Below, piece by piece: positions 62,371-64,000 of a stretch of DNA of 64,000 nucleotides. Location of the stretch: contig NZ_NADJ01000038.1 of the NCBI RefSeq assembly GCF_002196705.1, forward strand, positions 1 to 64,000. Direction: 5' to 3'. The translations under genes were made by a program, and so were the position numbers. This stretch comes from Desulfosporosinus sp. FKB. Lineage in GTDB: Bacteria; Bacillota; Desulfitobacteriia; Desulfitobacteriales; Desulfitobacteriaceae. Position 1 is the stretch's first letter; each line of letters opens with the position of its first letter. The notes beneath the pieces are model-generated. The model saw only the letters and a list, made by a program, of their open reading frames with translations, did not search any database and was not told the origin of the DNA.

Positions 62371-63702
62371 CTACTTTAACGGAATATTAAGAACCTCATT
62401 ATAGATCTTGACATAAGTCATACGCTGGACGTCGAACTCAAGGTTTTGACCTGTTCCCTGAAAATGAAGAGTTCGCGTATGAATAACCTTACCTGATTTT
62501 CCCTCCACAATTTTGTCATAACTATCATTCTGAGTATCGTTCAGACTCACCTGCTTCCCATCTATTAAAAGGTAGACTTTTGTCAGCACCACGCCATCCT
62601 CACTGCTCAGGGTAATATAGGTATCCCCCCCGGAAGTAAAGACTTTCTTGATCTCGATGGTTTGCCCAAGAATGTTAAGGGCAGCATTATCCGAACCGGT
62701 CTTGAGGTTAAAACTCTTATTCACCTGGTGATCCGCCCCTAGGCTGACAAGCTTAATCTCCAGCTTCTGAAGATCTGTAGGCAGAGCATCATAATCTTCA
62801 TTAAAGATAATTCCCTGAAGGTTTGTGCTCATTCCTCCCCCTTGTTTGGCGACCTCCTTGCCGTTCGCATAGAGTCTTAAATCAACAGAACCCGGAGAGA
62901 AATACCCCAGACGCTCTTCCCCGCTTAATTTCGCTTCGGCAAGCTCCAGAATATTCATCACTGACCCATCAATAACAGTTTTCGTGGGTGAGGCGAGAAG
63001 GGAATTTATATGAATCTTACTCGCATCCACGTCAAAGGTTTGATTAATATCCTTCTTCAGGGTATAACCCATAGCTGTGTTCCGATTGAGAGTAAACGAA
63101 ATACTGCCCTTATCCATCGTCCCCTTCGCCATCATAGTTACCGTTAACGTCAGGTTCTTTTCGAAAAAAAACTTTGGAGGGTCAAAACTTGTTACGGATT
63201 TGATTTCTGTCTTATCCGCACTGATTTGTCCGGTACCGTTATTCTCCTTGTACTCTCCAAACAAACCTTTGATGCTCATCATCGGTATCATATCCCCTTG
63301 ATCAATCTTTCCTGCCGGATCTTTCAGGGTGCTGAAGAGCAGAAGCTGATTGCTGTCCAGCATTACACCGTCCAGAGTCAGGGTAAAACCGTTCTTAAAG
63401 GTATAACTTTTACCAATGAGTTGTCCCTTCCCTAATTCATTCAGTTGTTTCAAAGTCCCGTTCATAATTTGGTCATAACCCAGCAGTTGCTTGCCGTAAT
63501 ACGCCAGAGCATCATAATTATAGGCGCTCAGGGAAAAGACAACGAGAACCACAGCAATACTCAGCTTCCATCTTTGCAGCGGCCGCCGCTGAACCCTTCG
63601 GTCAGCCAGGGCACTTCGCAGCCTTGTTTCCAATTCAGCTGGCACAGACAAGCGCTCAACATCTGCTTTTCCTTCTTCAAAAAGATCCTCAAAGTTGTTC
63701 AA
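62371..63702 (-). CDS. DUF4179-type membrane anti-sigma factor (predicted)
   Basis: A ~443-residue protein: an acidic cytoplasmic N-terminus (~1-45), one membrane helix (~47-65, IAVVLVVFSLSAYNYDAL), and a large external beta-rich part typical of the DUF4179 family found beside ECF sigma genes. It overlaps the sigma gene by 14 bases. The start is TTG 63702, eight bases from GGAGG; GTG 63711 overlaps that site. It probably holds the sigma factor at the membrane until a wall or envelope signal appears. Confidence 0.8.
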   Translation of the reverse strand: MNNFEDLFEEGKADVERLSVPAELETRLRSALADRRVQRRPLQRWKLSIAVVLVVFSLSAYNYDALAYYGKQLLGYDQIMNGTLKQLNELGKGQLIGKSYTFKNGFTLTLDGVMLDSNQLLLFSTLKDPAGKIDQGDMIPMMSIKGLFGEYKENNGTGQISADKTEIKSVTSFDPPKFFFEKNLTLTVTMMAKGTMDKGSISFTLNRNTAMGYTLKKDINQTFDVDASKIHINSLLASPTKTVIDGSVMNILELAEAKLSGEERLGYFSPGSVDLRLYANGKEVAKQGGGMSTNLQGIIFNEDYDALPTDLQKLEIKLVSLGADHQVNKSFNLKTGSDNAALNILGQTIEIKKVFTSGGDTYITLSSEDGVVLTKVYLLIDGKQVSLNDTQNDSYDKIVEGKSGKVIHTRTLHFQGTGQNLEFDVQRMTYVKIYNEVLNIPLK

Positions 63703-64000
63703 CCCACTCACCTCCGATACTTTGCTGTAAGCGTCTAAGTCCGGTGTGAATCCGTGATTTCACCGTTCCCAAAGGAATATCCAAAATCTGGGCAATAGAT
63801 TCATAATCCAAGTCCAAATAAAAGCGTAATTTAAGTACCTCCCGCTGCCCTTCGCTTAATTTAGCCCAATGCTCCTTGAGTGCAATTCGTTCCTCCTTTT
63901 CGGAAAACACATCGTGATAACTGCCTTCCGGAACCTTTTCCATGGCAATAACCTTTTTCTGCTTACGCAACATTTTGTGGCAGCAGTTAACCAAAATGGT
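63689..64000 (-). CDS. ECF RNA polymerase sigma factor, partial
   Basis: The C-terminal ~100 residues of an ECF sigma factor, cut by the window edge at its 5' side. The region-4 domain is clear: LSEGQREVLKLRFYLDLDY, then IAQILDIPLGTVKSRIHTGLRRL. The part before it (LVNCCHKMLRKQKK) matches the end of region 2, so the ATG near 63994 is probably internal. Partner of the downstream anti-sigma gene. Confidence 0.88.
   Translation of the reverse strand, partial: TILVNCCHKMLRKQKKVIAMEKVPEGSYHDVFSEKEERIALKEHWAKLSEGQREVLKLRFYLDLDYESIAQILDIPLGTVKSRIHTGLRRLQQSIGGEWVEQL

Overview
The window looks like chromosomal DNA of a low-GC, spore-forming anaerobic clostridium of the Desulfosporosinus/Desulfitobacterium type. 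This is an inference. It rests on strong AGGAGG ribosome sites, T-box control, a Spo0E-like protein, several sigma-54 units, an HdrD-type iron-sulfur membrane protein, a SulP permease and an [FeFe]-hydrogenase-like sensor. No rRNA or tRNA gene was seen.

Layout. Positions 1-3219 hold the end of a dipeptide/oligopeptide ABC transporter whose first permease gene is broken. Positions 3290-14845 form an allantoin/purine catabolism island: PucR regulator, NCS1 permease, two allantoinase-like amidohydrolases, allantoate amidohydrolase, ureidoglycine aminohydrolase, a small cupin, an XRE-GntR-FCD regulator and a LysR regulator. Positions 15110-19894 hold tatA, a class A penicillin-binding protein, small membrane proteins and a HAD phosphatase. 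Positions 20205-21930 hold a class V aminotransferase behind a serine T-box leader plus a second, incomplete T-box. Positions 22000-27075 are an RND efflux pair with its TetR regulator and paired operators. Positions 27163-39092 hold redox and signalling genes: hydrogenase-like/chemotaxis fusion, zinc-finger/alpha-CTD protein, SulP, a large PAS kinase, a Spo0E-like protein, an HdrDE-like protein, a universal stress protein and an unknown protein. Positions 39672-45776 are a ribose operon (rbsR, rbsDACB, rbsK) with LacI-type operators. Positions 46097-56315 hold two sigma-54 activators, acetate kinase, a MatC-like carboxylate transporter and a four-subunit 2-oxoacid:ferredoxin oxidoreductase, with two -24/-12 promoters. 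Positions 56620-64000 hold a VanW protein, a Met/Gly-rich cupredoxin, a TPR protein, a two-component system with a Met-rich sensor, and an ECF sigma/anti-sigma pair cut by the window edge.

How the genes fit together. Allantoin would enter by the NCS1 carrier, be opened to allantoate, then ureidoglycine, and lose ammonia at each step. The oxidoreductase, carboxylate carrier and acetate kinase could take up an organic acid, oxidise it to an acyl-CoA and make ATP, but no phosphotransacylase gene is present here. The cupredoxin and the downstream two-component system share Met-rich motifs and look like a copper or redox response unit.

The most unusual feature is a dispersed family of about 65-185 bp non-coding elements (at least seven fairly complete copies plus remnants). 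Each has a palindromic left hairpin just after GTGA, a long covarying central stem and a palindromic right hairpin. They resemble IS200/IS605-derived elements that carry an omega-RNA/HEARO-like structured RNA without any transposase or nuclease gene. One copy separates the two T-boxes and one sits against the start of the LysR gene.
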